This document shows, one piece after another, positions 1 through 9,632 of a DNA stretch of 64,000 nucleotides. The stretch comes from Amycolatopsis vastitatis (lineage in GTDB: Bacteria > Actinomycetota > Actinomycetes > Mycobacteriales > Pseudonocardiaceae), in contig NZ_NMUL01000014.1 of assembly GCF_002234595.1 (NCBI RefSeq), forward strand, positions 1 to 64,000. Reading direction: 5' to 3'. Every line of letters starts with the position of its first letter. Position 1 is the first letter of the stretch. The notes beneath the pieces are model-generated. The model was not told the DNA's origin. It searched no databases and saw only the letters and a program-made list of their open reading frames with translations. Made by a program: the position numbers and the translations under genes.

Positions 1-2
1 AT

Positions 3-200
3 CTAGTCGTCGTTCCAGGAGGCGTCGGCGGCATCGGCCTGCCGCGTGCGTTCCCGGGCGATGTCGAGCGCGCGGCGCGCGGTGGCTTCGTCCGGGTACG
101 GGCCGAGCAGGTCGACGCTGCGGCTGCGTTCGAGGTGCTCGACCTGGTGGGTACGGGTGTTGTAGTACCACCCCTGGTCCGGGTTCGGGTCTTTGGCCAT
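3..200 (-). CDS. small SPOR-like conserved actinobacterial protein
   Basis: This 65-residue acidic protein starts with MAKDPN, followed by a WYYNTRTHQVE segment and a C-terminal helix ending in charged residues. The pattern of WYYN, then a GPY segment, then EATARRAL resembles the very short SPOR-like proteins found widely in actinobacteria, which are sometimes mis-annotated as methionine aminopeptidase. The ATG at 200 was chosen because the conserved-looking part begins exactly there; the frame stays open much further upstream but only as low-complexity arginine/proline sequence. No catalytic residues are visible. Its function is unknown, and a role at the cell envelope is only a guess from the fold name. 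Confidence 0.7.
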   Translation of the reverse strand: MAKDPNPDQGWYYNTRTHQVEHLERSRSVDLLGPYPDEATARRALDIARERTRQADAADASWNDD

Positions 201-231
201 GGAACCAGGTTCGCACCCGGCGGCCCGGCTG

Positions 232-2742
232 TCAGCGCTTGTACCGGTACGGGATCTCGGTCGGCTGGCCGGTCGGGCCGAAGTCCTGCGGTTCTTCGGG
301 ATCTTTCTGCTCGGTGAACTCGTCGAACCAGCCACGCGGAGTACCACGCGGCGGAGTGGCGGGCTCTTGCCGTGAAGGCTGCGGAAGAGGCGTGTCCCGC
401 CCGGGGAACACCGGGCGCGCGTTGGGGGCCGGGGGTACGGGAGGCATGGTCCCGGGCCCGGGGAAGACCGGACGCGCCGGGGCGGCGTGACGGGCGGGGA
501 ACGGCTGGGGGGTGGATTCCGGGCCGGGGAACACCGGCTTGGCCTGCGGAGGCGGGGCCGGGTTCGGGCTGGCGGCAGGGGCCGGGTTGAAGCCCGGCGG
601 GGGCGGCGGGTTGGGGACCTGAGCGGGACCGGAATCGAAGCCCGGAGCCGGGCTGGTCGGCCTGGGGTCTTGCGCGGGGCCGGGTGCCGGGTTGCTGTCT
701 CGTGCGGCGAGCCCGCCGGGTACCGGGTGGGATCCGGGAACCGGCTCCTGAGCGGGAGCGGCACCGGAACCTGCGTTGGCGGCTGGGAGACCGACGGGTC
801 CCCAAGGCGGCTTCGGGAGCTGGGAACCGGTCACACCGGGCGCCTGCGGAGATGCGGTCTGGGGCGTAACCGGCGACTGGGGCTGCGGGGTTCCGTCAGG
901 AGCCGGTGCAGCGGCCGCCGGCTGGGAAGCAGCAGGCGGTACCGGCGGCTGAGCAGCAGCGGGCGGCTGCGAGGTGCCACCAGGATCCTGCGAAACAACA
1001 GCCGACTGCGAAACAGCAGAGGGCACCGACGGCTGCGAAGCAGCAGACGGCTGCGAGGGGCCCTCAGCAGCGGCCGGCGGCTGCGAGGCAGCAGGCGGCA
1101 CCGGCGACTGAGCGGCAGCAGGCGGCTGCGCGATGCCACCAGGATCCTGTGAAGCAGCAGGCGGCTGCGGGGTGCCATCGGCAGCCGACGCAGCGGCCGC
1201 CAGCTCCGAAGCCGCAGGCAGCACCGGCGACGGGGAAGCACCAGGCGACTGCGCCGCGCCGCCAGGATCTGGCGCACCGACAGCCGGCTGCGAACCAACA
1301 GACGATTCCGGCGACTCCGCAACAGGCGGCACCGGCTGAGAAGCAGCCGCAGGCTGCGACGAACCCGCGGGCGGTGCCGTCTCCGCAGGCGGCGCGGTGG
1401 CCCCCTCCGATGCCTGCGCCGCAGCCGCCTCCGGCAGCGCCGCTTGGGGCACCGTGGGCGGTCCGGTCTGGAACTCCGGCTCGACCGGGTGGACCGGCTT
1501 CTGTTCCGCCGGTGTGAGCGCCTCGGCCTGGTCTTCGTCGGCCGATGACGGTACGGCCGCCTCAGGCCGGGCCGCCGTCCACGGCCCGAGCGCCTCGACA
1601 GGCTCCGTCTCGGCCGGTGCGATCACCTCAGGCTGCTCTGCTTCCGGCCGGTCCGCAGGCTCCGACGGAGTCTCCGCCGCGACCGGCTCCCCGGCTTCCG
1701 GGTGAGCTTCCGTCGGCACCGCCCCGGCCGCGGGCGCCTGCTCCGGCGCTGCTTGCTCTGTACTCACCTCACCTGAGGCGACGGGTTCCTCCGGCTCTTG
1801 CGAGACATCCCCCGAAGGCCCGGGGTCGGGCTGTTCCGCGGCCACTTCGGGGACGGGTTCGGTCACCGGAGACTGTGTGGCCGCAGGCGGCTCGGGAGCG
1901 GCATGCCGTGGGAAGGACTGCGGAGCCTTGACCGGTCCCGGCGGGTCCGACTCGACCGGCACCGACCATTCCGGCTCCGCGGCCGGAGCAGCGTGGCCCG
2001 CGGAATCCGCTGGTGTCCAGGCCGCGCTCGGCGGCGAGGCGGCGACATCGTCCGAACCCCGCCCCGGCGCCCAAGCGGCTTCCTCCGGACGTCCCCACCC
2101 CGGGCGTGGCTCGGAGGGCGGTGCGACGTGCTGCTCCGGCGTCCCCGGCACCGACTGCGCCGGTGGTGGGTGGGGCACCGTCCGCCACACCGGGGCCGGG
2201 CCGATGTTCATCGGGGCCGGTGCCTGGCCGGGCGCCGGCGGGGCTCCCGGTGGTGGCGGTGCCGGACGCGCCGCCGGCTTCGGGATCGGGTCCAGGCAGG
2301 ACACCAGGACCGTCGTGTTCAGCGGGTCGTCGACCTTGCGGCCGCTTCGCTCGCGGTAGACCATCTCGCCGTCGGCGTCCATCTCGACCAGGTAGCCCGC
2401 CTCCGCGAGCTGCTCCTCGTCGAGGTCCGCCAGCTTCTCGTACCGCGAGGGCACGACCCGGTAGACCGGCCACGCCAGCGAGGCGTTCTCCGCGTGGAAC
2501 TGGGCCAGCAGCGCCGCCATCTGGTGCTGCCACGGCAGCGACATCCCTTCGGCCAGCGAACGCGGCAGCACGACGTACCCCGCGTCCACGCCGGGGTACC
2601 CCTGGCCCAGCTGGTCGGCGAGCGGGGTGCTGGACGCGGGACGAGCCGACTGCCGGGGCGGCTGGGGCGCGCCGAAGAGCGCCGCCGGGTCCCGGGGCTC
2701 GCCCGCGCCGGCCTTGCCTCGCCTGCCGAATTTCCGTCCCAC
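232..2742 (-). CDS. long proline/alanine-rich protein, last gene of the T4SS-like operon
   Basis: This is an 836-residue protein with a GTG start preceded by a GAGG motif. Residues 1-155 form an ordered domain rich in aromatic residues (PWQHQMAALLAQF, then WPVYRVVPSRYEKL). The next 630 or so residues are proline, alanine, glutamine and serine-rich low complexity with repeated SQPPAA-type units. The tail is short, acidic and conserved-looking (GWFDEFTEQKDPEE, then PYRYKR). I do not recognise the family. It follows the NlpC/P60 gene by about 120 bp on the same strand, so it is probably part of the secretion-like operon. A disordered cytoplasmic or wall-spanning scaffold is plausible, but this is inference. 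Confidence 0.75.
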   Translation of the reverse strand: MGRKFGRRGKAGAGEPRDPAALFGAPQPPRQSARPASSTPLADQLGQGYPGVDAGYVVLPRSLAEGMSLPWQHQMAALLAQFHAENASLAWPVYRVVPSRYEKLADLDEEQLAEAGYLVEMDADGEMVYRERSGRKVDDPLNTTVLVSCLDPIPKPAARPAPPPPGAPPAPGQAPAPMNIGPAPVWRTVPHPPPAQSVPGTPEQHVAPPSEPRPGWGRPEEAAWAPGRGSDDVAASPPSAAWTPADSAGHAAPAAEPEWSVPVESDPPGPVKAPQSFPRHAAPEPPAATQSPVTEPVPEVAAEQPDPGPSGDVSQEPEEPVASGEVSTEQAAPEQAPAAGAVPTEAHPEAGEPVAAETPSEPADRPEAEQPEVIAPAETEPVEALGPWTAARPEAAVPSSADEDQAEALTPAEQKPVHPVEPEFQTGPPTVPQAALPEAAAAQASEGATAPPAETAPPAGSSQPAAASQPVPPVAESPESSVGSQPAVGAPDPGGAAQSPGASPSPVLPAASELAAAASAADGTPQPPAASQDPGGIAQPPAAAQSPVPPAASQPPAAAEGPSQPSAASQPSVPSAVSQSAVVSQDPGGTSQPPAAAQPPVPPAASQPAAAAPAPDGTPQPQSPVTPQTASPQAPGVTGSQLPKPPWGPVGLPAANAGSGAAPAQEPVPGSHPVPGGLAARDSNPAPGPAQDPRPTSPAPGFDSGPAQVPNPPPPPGFNPAPAASPNPAPPPQAKPVFPGPESTPQPFPARHAAPARPVFPGPGTMPPVPPAPNARPVFPGRDTPLPQPSRQEPATPPRGTPRGWFDEFTEQKDPEEPQDFGPTGQPTEIPYRYKR

Positions 2743-2864
2743 GTGCTCATCCTCTGCCAGTACGCGGCCACCTGCTCGTGGAAGCGCCGCGACGTCGGGT
2801 GAATCGGTTCCGCTGTCGGCCGAATCCGCCGGCCCCTGTTCGTGTCAAGAGGCTCTCACCCATG

Positions 2865-3866
2865 CTAAACGCCGGGACGGACCGCCTGCGGTACCAGTTC
2901 GCGCTCGTCGAACGAGAAGGGCCGGATGTGCACCGGGACGCCGGTCTGCTGCGCTTCGACGACCTTGTTGTCGCCCAGGTACATCATCACGTGGTGAATG
3001 GAGTCGGGATCCGCCGGGTTGGTGGCGAGGAACAGCAGGTCACCGGGCTGCGCCTCGCGCACCGGCAGCAACGCGCCGGCGTGGTACTGGTTGTAGGAGA
3101 CGCGCGGCAGGATGATCCCGGCCGACTCGTAGGCCCGCAGCATCAGCCCGGAGCAGTCGTACGCGTCCGGCCCTGTGGCGCCCCACACATACGGCTTCCC
3201 CTGCTCGCCCAGCGCGAACTTGATCGCCTGCCCGGCCGCCTGGCTCGGCGGCAGCAGGGCGCCCATGCCCGTGCCGCAGCCGACGACGTCGACGACCTGG
3301 CCGACGTTCTGCACCAGGGTCGCCGCCATCGGCTCCCACTTGTGGTAGCGGCTCGGGAAGCCCGACCGCTCGACGGCCTGCGCGGCGTCGCCCGGCAGCT
3401 TGTTCTGCCAGTCCGGCACGCCCAGCAGGACGTCGTAGAACTTGTTGACCTCGTACGTCGGGTCGGTGACCTGCGCCACCGTGCCCCAGCCCATCGACGG
3501 GCGCATCTGGAAGATGCCCAGGGAGTCGCGGTCGCCGTAGGTGAGGTTGTGCAGCCCGGACTCGGTCATCCCGGCCTGGATCGCGACCTGCCACGCGCGC
3601 GGCGCCAGCGACCGCTGCTTGCCGATCGAGACGATCAGCGCGACGATCCCGCGCTGCTCGTCGTCCAGCTTCGACGCGTCGACCGTGCCGCGCTCGCCCT
3701 GGCCGGGCTGCGTCGGCCCGACCGAGGCGTCGCAGCTCATCAGCGACACGCCCCGGGTCTGGGCCTGCTGGTTGTCGATGACGACCTTCGCGGCGACTGC
3801 GGTCACGACCAGGGCGCCGATCGCGACGAACACGACCAGCCCCAGCCAGAGCCCCAGGCGCCGCAC
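2865..3866 (-). CDS. membrane-anchored bifunctional lytic transglycosylase / NlpC-P60 endopeptidase
   Basis: This 333-residue protein has an N-terminal membrane segment (about residues 5-28). A lysozyme/SLT-like domain follows, with the probable catalytic Glu102 in MTESG and the GIFQMRPSMGWGT segment. The C-terminal NlpC/P60 (C40) domain begins near residue 210, with Cys238 in YDCSG and His291/292 in the IHHVMMYLG strand. Enzymes with this pair of domains cut glycan strands and peptide stems, and are typical of Gram-positive conjugation machines (VirB1/Orf14/TcpG type). It starts 2 bp after the VirB8-like gene ends and so lies in the same operon. Its likely job is opening a local channel in peptidoglycan for the assembly. 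Confidence 0.9.
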   Translation of the reverse strand: MRRLGLWLGLVVFVAIGALVVTAVAAKVVIDNQQAQTRGVSLMSCDASVGPTQPGQGERGTVDASKLDDEQRGIVALIVSIGKQRSLAPRAWQVAIQAGMTESGLHNLTYGDRDSLGIFQMRPSMGWGTVAQVTDPTYEVNKFYDVLLGVPDWQNKLPGDAAQAVERSGFPSRYHKWEPMAATLVQNVGQVVDVVGCGTGMGALLPPSQAAGQAIKFALGEQGKPYVWGATGPDAYDCSGLMLRAYESAGIILPRVSYNQYHAGALLPVREAQPGDLLFLATNPADPDSIHHVMMYLGDNKVVEAQQTGVPVHIRPFSFDERELVPQAVRPGV

Positions 3867-3868
3867 GG

Positions 3869-4468
3869 TCAGCTCGCCTGGTCGTAGTTGGCAACACGCC
3901 AGCCGGCGTTGGTGCTGACCACCGTGATGGCCAGTTTCGGCCCGTCGGTCGGGATGGTCAGCTGCACCGAGCTGGAGTACGACGTGCCGACCACCGGCTC
4001 ACCGGTGACCTTCGTCGCCGGGATGTTCGCCGGGTCGACCGTCTGCATCACCGGCAGGTATTCGTCAGTGGTGAAGGGTTTCAGCTGGGCGAGCCACTGC
4101 GCGGAAGTGATACCGGCCGGGTGGTTGACCCAGGCCGCGGCCCACTGCTTGGCGACGCGGAGGGCGTCCTCGTTCGGCGGCACCGGGGTGGGGGTGACCA
4201 GCGGCGTGGACAGCCGCGTCGGCAGGTTCGACGTCGGCACCGGCGCGGCGATGCCCGGCGGGGTCGTCGTGACGGACGTGGTCGTCCCGGTGGTGGGCGA
4301 CGCCTTGGCCTGCGGTTTGCCGACCGCCTTCGGCAGCACGATGCCGAGCGCGGTGACCAGGATGGCCAGGAACACCAGGGTGCCCATCAGGTGGCGGGGC
4401 GAGCGCAGCGGCCAGCCCCACAGGCGCCGGTAGACCGCGGCGCGGCCGCGGTTGGTGCGGATCGGCAT
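3869..4468 (-). CDS. bitopic protein with extracytoplasmic VirB8/TcpC-like domain
   Basis: The 199-residue protein has a basic cytoplasmic N-terminus of about 25 residues, one membrane helix (about residues 28-48) and a Thr/Pro-rich linker. A C-terminal domain of about 100 residues begins at EDALRVAKQWAAAWVNH and ends in a strand-rich segment (KLAITVVSTNAGWRVANYD). This layout and the predicted alpha+beta order match the NTF2-like VirB8/TcpC proteins that nucleate type IV secretion channels. Sequence identity to that family is not obvious by eye, so the call rests on architecture and on the neighbouring VirB4-like and TrbL-like genes. It ends 2 bp before the NlpC/P60 start. Confidence 0.65.
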   Translation of the reverse strand: MPIRTNRGRAAVYRRLWGWPLRSPRHLMGTLVFLAILVTALGIVLPKAVGKPQAKASPTTGTTTSVTTTPPGIAAPVPTSNLPTRLSTPLVTPTPVPPNEDALRVAKQWAAAWVNHPAGITSAQWLAQLKPFTTDEYLPVMQTVDPANIPATKVTGEPVVGTSYSSSVQLTIPTDGPKLAITVVSTNAGWRVANYDQAS

Positions 4469-4471
4469 CGG

Positions 4472-6553
4472 TCACCGCCCCATCACTTGGTCGGTGTCAC
4501 GGGGTTCTTCGCGAACCTCGATGCCCCGAGACGGCCGGTAGAGCACGAAGACCGGCTTGCCGGCGACGACTTCGGGGTCGACGCGGCGCGGCTGGGCGCG
4601 CGCACCCGGCACCCGCGGCGCATCCGGCGACGGGTAGTCGCTGAAGCCCGACTCCGGGGTACGCAGGTCGGAGGGCACGACAACGGGCTCGGGCTCGTCG
4701 CTCCAGCGCCGGTCGGCCACCGGCGAGGTGTCGACCCGCCGGCTCTCCTGCCGCGTCGTCGGACGGCCGCCCGCGCCGACGACGACGTAGTCCCCGGGGT
4801 CGCCGCCCGCCGGGTTGTACTGACCGAACACCGGAGCGCCGGGGCGCCGGGCCGCGGGCAGCGCGCCCGCGGAGCCACCGCCCCCGACGGCCCCCGGCCA
4901 CGCGCCGGACCACGCGGCGGCCGGGCGGGACGCACCGGAGCCGTGGTCGAGGCGCTGGGCGTTGGCGAAGATCGTGGCTTCCGGCCGGAACCGGCCACCA
5001 CCGACGGTGGCACCCATCGGCCCGCGCTGCTCGCCGTCGACGACGTCGTCGGTGTCACGCACGTTCTGCCAGAACTCGTCCTGCGGGGTGGGGCCGCTCC
5101 GGTTGCGCCGGAACCGCGAGAAGATCCCGCCACCGGGCGACGGCACAGCGGCGCCGACCATGCTGACCGACATCTCGACCATCTGCCACAGCCGCCGCAC
5201 GGGCCGCCCGACCATGAACAGCAGCACGGTGATGAGCCCGGCGAGGACCATCTGCGTGAGCATGTTCAGTGAGTTCCCGGCGGCGAAGATCGCCTGCAGG
5301 AGAAGGGCGTGCACACCGGCGAGCACCGAGAGCACGACCAGGTTGAACGCGACCCCGCCGGCGACCTTGAGCACGCGGCGCAGGATCTCCGGGTGCAGCA
5401 GGGCGACGAGCCCGATCAGCGGCGCGGTGAGCGCGAACAGGCGGATGAGGACCTGGGCCAGCAGCACGGACGCTTTCGCCAGGAGCTGGAAGAGCGAGTA
5501 GACGAGGGCTTGGCCGAGGGACAGGAAGCCCGCACCGATGCGGCCGCCGGCTTCGCCGGTGAAGTAGCCGGTAGCGGGGCCGAGCTTGGTGGAGATGTCC
5601 TTGTAGGCGTTCTTCTTGCCGTCGATGACGGCCTGGTTCCCGTCGTCGCCGTTCACCAGCTGGTTGCGGGTGAACGCCTGGGCGTCGAGCAGCGGCTTCC
5701 CGTACTGCCCGGCCTGGGGCGCCGACGGCGTGCCGAACTCCCCGCGCAGCCAGTTGTTGTACACGATCTGGGTGTGGAGCTGGGTCGGCAGGATGTCGCG
5801 GACGATCCGGTCGCCGCTCTCGTCGACGAACCCCGCTTGGATGTTCGTGGTGGTCTGGACGATCGCTTTGTCGATCGGGTCGAAGTACCGCAGCATCGCC
5901 AGTGACGACGCCGCCAGCCACACACCGGCCAGCGCGTAGAGCGCTCGTTTGCTGACCGCGGCCAGGTCACCCCGCCAGATGTTGCGGAACATCATGATCG
6001 AGAGGATCAGCGCCACCAGCCCGAACAGCTGGGCGTAGATGTTGTTGTAGACCTTCTCGGCGCCCGACTTCACCGCGTTGTAGATGGGGTTCAGCAGGCC
6101 GCCCTCGAGCACCGTGTAGTGCAGCGAGTTCGTGGCACCGACGATGTTCTTGCCCAGGTTGAACAGCTGGTTGCCACCCCAGGTGTCCAAAGTGGACCCC
6201 GCCGGGGTCAGGTTCATCGCCGTGCAGTTGGTCTCGAAGGTGTTCCAGACCATGCCGGCGTAGCCGTAGTCGATGTAGGCGCTGTTCGGCTCGCCGTGGC
6301 CTTCCGGCGGGTCGATCGCGCCGACCATCCCGGCACCCGGACGTTCCGGGTTCGGCGCCTCGCCGCACGCCGCCGCGCTGGCCGCGGGGGCCGTGGCGAT
6401 GGCCTGCAGGCCGAGGACCAGCATGACGGCGAACATGGTCGCCTTGCGGCCCGGTACGCGCCGGGCCCGCGGACCTTCCTTGACCCGGCGCTTCAACGCG
6501 TGCCATCCGGCGGCCAGCGTCAGCAGCACCGCCAACGTCAGAAGGGTGTTCAT
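4472..6553 (-). CDS. polytopic TrbL/VirB6-like channel protein
   Basis: This 693-residue protein has a cleavable-looking or anchoring N-terminal segment ending in APAASAAACG and a soluble loop with two further cysteines. About six hydrophobic helices lie between residues 170 and 460, and a disordered cytoplasmic tail of about 200 residues rich in Pro, Gly and Arg completes it. The layout is that of TrbL/VirB6-type inner-membrane channel proteins of conjugative systems. Its ATG overlaps the stop of the preceding 44-codon ORF (ATGA), and it lies directly downstream of the VirB4-like ATPase gene, which supports a shared complex. It could also be called a conjugal transfer protein of unknown class. 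Confidence 0.75.
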   Translation of the reverse strand: MNTLLTLAVLLTLAAGWHALKRRVKEGPRARRVPGRKATMFAVMLVLGLQAIATAPAASAAACGEAPNPERPGAGMVGAIDPPEGHGEPNSAYIDYGYAGMVWNTFETNCTAMNLTPAGSTLDTWGGNQLFNLGKNIVGATNSLHYTVLEGGLLNPIYNAVKSGAEKVYNNIYAQLFGLVALILSIMMFRNIWRGDLAAVSKRALYALAGVWLAASSLAMLRYFDPIDKAIVQTTTNIQAGFVDESGDRIVRDILPTQLHTQIVYNNWLRGEFGTPSAPQAGQYGKPLLDAQAFTRNQLVNGDDGNQAVIDGKKNAYKDISTKLGPATGYFTGEAGGRIGAGFLSLGQALVYSLFQLLAKASVLLAQVLIRLFALTAPLIGLVALLHPEILRRVLKVAGGVAFNLVVLSVLAGVHALLLQAIFAAGNSLNMLTQMVLAGLITVLLFMVGRPVRRLWQMVEMSVSMVGAAVPSPGGGIFSRFRRNRSGPTPQDEFWQNVRDTDDVVDGEQRGPMGATVGGGRFRPEATIFANAQRLDHGSGASRPAAAWSGAWPGAVGGGGSAGALPAARRPGAPVFGQYNPAGGDPGDYVVVGAGGRPTTRQESRRVDTSPVADRRWSDEPEPVVVPSDLRTPESGFSDYPSPDAPRVPGARAQPRRVDPEVVAGKPVFVLYRPSRGIEVREEPRDTDQVMGR

Positions 6554-6684
6554 GCCGCCCCCTCCGACGTGACCCGCGTGGCCGCGACGGGAGCGGTCTC
6601 AACGACGGGGCGGTTGCCCGCGGCCCGGTGGCCGGGGCTCGCGCCCCGATCCGCGCGCGTGCCTCGTTCCCGGGCGGCGTTCAT
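6550..6684 (-). CDS. 44-residue ORF coupled on both sides to T4SS-like genes
   Basis: The ATG at 6684 overlaps the stop codon of the VirB4-like gene (ATGA), and its own TGA overlaps the ATG of the TrbL-like gene (ATGA). It therefore fills the 127-bp gap exactly and would couple translation through the operon. The predicted peptide (MNAARERGTRADRG..., ending VTSEGAA) is basic, with no membrane segment and no recognisable motif. The double overlap is the main support. It may simply be a coupling device rather than a functional protein, so confidence is moderate. Confidence 0.5.
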   Translation of the reverse strand: MNAARERGTRADRGASPGHRAAGNRPVVETAPVAATRVTSEGAA

Positions 6685-9629
6685 GCGGCGTCCCGGCCGG
6701 TGCCGCCCTTTCCTCCGGTACGGGCGTGCTGTTGCCCGGTCGGCGGCTGGACGCCGCCCTCCACCTCGCCTGTCTCCGATGCCAATGGGTCCGGGGCGCC
6801 CAGGAGGTTCTCGTCGGCGAGGCCGACCTCCAGTTCCGCCGCCAGCTCGAAGTCCTGCTCCAGCTCGATGTCGTCCTCCGGGGGCACAGGGACGTACGGT
6901 TTCTTCTCCTCCGTCTTCGGCAGGGCCAGCTCGTGACCCGGGCGGGGCTTGGCCGCGTCCTTCGAGCCCGGCGTCGTGTCCATGACCGCGCGCAGGTGCT
7001 CCAGGTGTGGGCCCGAGAAGTCGACGCGGATGCGCTCCACGCCGCCCGCGCCGTCGCCGAAGATGAACTGGCGGGGCTCGACGTCCCGCTGAAGATCCCG
7101 CTGGGCGCCCGGGCGGCGCCCCAGGGCCGCGACGACCTGCTCGTACCCGACGCCCACCGGGACCTTCAGCAGCCGCAACGCATCGGCTTGCGCGTCGTCG
7201 TCGTCGAGACGACCCACGAACACGGAGTCCAGCAACGCCACGAAACCCTGGATCTTCAGGAAGTCCGCCGGGATCTGGGACGACAGCAGCACGCGGACGT
7301 TCCACTTGCGCGAGTCACGCGCGAAGCGGTTCATCAGCACGCGCCCGGTCGGGACCTCGGACAGGAAGAACGCCTCGTCGATCCAGACGCCCTTGCGCAG
7401 TTCCTTCGGCTTCTCGTACACCGACCGCTGGGTCAGCCACGCCGCCAGGTTCAGCATCTCGACGCCGAGGGACTCCGCGTCCGTCCAGTACTCGCGGGGG
7501 ACGCCGTCCTTCGGCAACGTCAGCCCGGCCATCGTCAGCACCGTGAGCCGGTCGTCGCGGGTCTCGGAGTACGGGTCCGCGTCGGTCTCCGGGATGAGCA
7601 GCGCCATCCGCTCGCGCATCTCGTCCAGGAAGTCCGCGACGACGCCCGCGTGCTCGTGGTGTTCCGAAGAATCCCGGCGCAGCGCATCGATTACTTGGCC
7701 GGGGTCGGCGTCGAAGCGGCCACCGACCGCTCGGACCGCGCGCAGCAGCACGATCCGGGTCTGCGCCATCCGCGAGACCTCGTACGGCAGCACACCACTC
7801 AGGACATCGAGCACCAGACGCCGTCGCGTCGCGCCGGCAAGGGCTTTCTCGCGGCGCCAGGAACGCTCGGGGTCGTCCTCGTCCATGAAGTGCTCGATCA
7901 GCGGCTCGGCGACCACCCGGTACGGGTTCAGGATCCCGGGCTGGGCGTTGAGCAGGTTGATCGGACGCGCGTACGGCCGCAGCTCCGGCAGGTCGCAGAG
8001 GCGGGACAGGGGACCCGAAGGGTCGAGGATCGTCCAGTTCGCCCCCGCGCGCAGCGTCTTGTAGACGATGCCGCCGCCGAGGAACGACTTACCACCACCC
8101 AGGCCCGCCACCATGGCCGTCAGGCCGGAGCCGTCACGGATCTCCTGGGCCATCCACGGGTCCCACGCCACCGGGCGCCGGGTTGCCGTGCACGTCTCGC
8201 CGAGCAGGATGCCGCGGCGGTCGCCGACCTCCGCGGTCGCCGTCGGGACCGCCGAGGACGCCCAGACCACCGAGCCGCGGCGCATGTACGCCGCCGAGGC
8301 CAGCGGCTCGCCGGGGATGAACTCCCTGGCCATCGCGTACTGGGCTTCGGGGTGCTCGATGGCGATCTTCGGCTTGTACAGGTCGAGCAGCTGCTGGGCC
8401 AGGCGCAGCGCGTCACGCTCGGTCGGACCGGACACCGCCAGCCGCCACCAGGAGCGGACGCGGGTGGCGAGCGCGGTGAAGCCCGACGTCATCTCGTCGT
8501 CGATCTCCAGCACACGCCCGGCCTGCCGCGACAGCGACTGCGGCGGCTCCAGCTCGTGCTCGTCGGTGTAGTGCTTGACCTGCGAGCGCACCTTGTTCAT
8601 CTGCCGCTGCAGTTCGCTGGCGACCTCTTCGGGACGCCGGACGTAGATCCGGGCGGACACCTCGACCGCCGCCGGCAGCCGGTCGGCGTGCTGGATCCAC
8701 GGGTCGTCGACCTCGGGGATCTGCAGACCGTGCATCTGCCCGACGGTGAGCACGGCCAGGTGCCGCGAGACGCCGGCGTTGGAGCCGGTCCGGCCGCGGA
8801 CGGTCACCGTCGGCGCGTACGGGTCGGCGTAGTAGTCGGCGGCGTCGGTGAAGCTGGCCAGGTCCTCCGGCTCCCAGGCCGCGCCCGGCACCGCGGGCAT
8901 GTTCCGCGGCGCGGGCAGGCCCAGCGAACAGGACCGGTGCATCAGCCAGGACATCTCCTCGGCGTGCACCGGACGGCCTTCCAGCCCGGCGCTGCCGATG
9001 ACCTGGTCGAGGTGCTCGACCTCGGAGTCCAGCGCGGCCAGCTCGGCGTCGACGGCCTCGGGCAGGATCTTGCGCAGCACCGGCGCGGCCCGCTCGACCG
9101 CGCGGTCGACCATCCGCCGCGTCTGCACCTGGACGCCGATGTAGACCTCTTTTTCGGCCATCGAGCGGCCCATCAGCTGCTGCTGCTCGCCGATCAGGTA
9201 GTCGTCGAACGACAGCGCGCCCGGGACGTCGTTGGGCCGCCCGTGGGCGTTGTAGACGTGCGCCTCGGCCCACATCCGGATCGGGTACGGCCGGTTCGTC
9301 ACGCGCAGGTGCAGCCAGCGGCCCTGCAGCTCGGCGTACTGGCCCGCGATGGCCGCGATCAGGTCCCGCCGCTGTGAGTCCGAGCGGAACGACCAGCGCT
9401 GCGGCGCCAGCCGGTACCAGGCGTAGACCTCGTACCCCGTGCGCACCAGGTGCCCGTCGATGCTTCGCACCGCGATCGACGGGGTATACGCGGGTATGGC
9501 CTGCTCACCGGGCAGGCGAGCCTTGTTCCCCGAGCCGTTTCGCGACGCGCGGACCTGCTCGGGCGGTTGCCATGCGCCCGAGTGTGCGTCCCGACCCGGT
9601 TTTCCTCGGCTAGCGCCGCGACCGAACAA
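6681..9629 (-). CDS. VirB4/TraC-type conjugation ATPase
   Basis: The 982-residue protein has a long N-terminal region as in VirB4 proteins. The Walker A motif is GLGGGKS (residues 509-515), with the Walker B strand GVWIDEAFFL at 747-756 (Asp751, Glu752). A segment VLLSSQIPADF follows, in the position of the glutamine-bearing motif of FtsK/HerA/VirB4 ATPases. It should power assembly of, or substrate transfer through, the membrane complex encoded around it. The start is TTG at 9629, chosen because GGAGG lies 6 nt upstream and overlaps the stop of the preceding gene. The C-terminus is acidic and then Pro/Gly-rich. The family call is firm; the transported substrate is unknown. Confidence 0.9.
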   Translation of the reverse strand: MFGRGASRGKPGRDAHSGAWQPPEQVRASRNGSGNKARLPGEQAIPAYTPSIAVRSIDGHLVRTGYEVYAWYRLAPQRWSFRSDSQRRDLIAAIAGQYAELQGRWLHLRVTNRPYPIRMWAEAHVYNAHGRPNDVPGALSFDDYLIGEQQQLMGRSMAEKEVYIGVQVQTRRMVDRAVERAAPVLRKILPEAVDAELAALDSEVEHLDQVIGSAGLEGRPVHAEEMSWLMHRSCSLGLPAPRNMPAVPGAAWEPEDLASFTDAADYYADPYAPTVTVRGRTGSNAGVSRHLAVLTVGQMHGLQIPEVDDPWIQHADRLPAAVEVSARIYVRRPEEVASELQRQMNKVRSQVKHYTDEHELEPPQSLSRQAGRVLEIDDEMTSGFTALATRVRSWWRLAVSGPTERDALRLAQQLLDLYKPKIAIEHPEAQYAMAREFIPGEPLASAAYMRRGSVVWASSAVPTATAEVGDRRGILLGETCTATRRPVAWDPWMAQEIRDGSGLTAMVAGLGGGKSFLGGGIVYKTLRAGANWTILDPSGPLSRLCDLPELRPYARPINLLNAQPGILNPYRVVAEPLIEHFMDEDDPERSWRREKALAGATRRRLVLDVLSGVLPYEVSRMAQTRIVLLRAVRAVGGRFDADPGQVIDALRRDSSEHHEHAGVVADFLDEMRERMALLIPETDADPYSETRDDRLTVLTMAGLTLPKDGVPREYWTDAESLGVEMLNLAAWLTQRSVYEKPKELRKGVWIDEAFFLSEVPTGRVLMNRFARDSRKWNVRVLLSSQIPADFLKIQGFVALLDSVFVGRLDDDDAQADALRLLKVPVGVGYEQVVAALGRRPGAQRDLQRDVEPRQFIFGDGAGGVERIRVDFSGPHLEHLRAVMDTTPGSKDAAKPRPGHELALPKTEEKKPYVPVPPEDDIELEQDFELAAELEVGLADENLLGAPDPLASETGEVEGGVQPPTGQQHARTGGKGGTGRDAA

Positions 9630-9632
9630 CGA

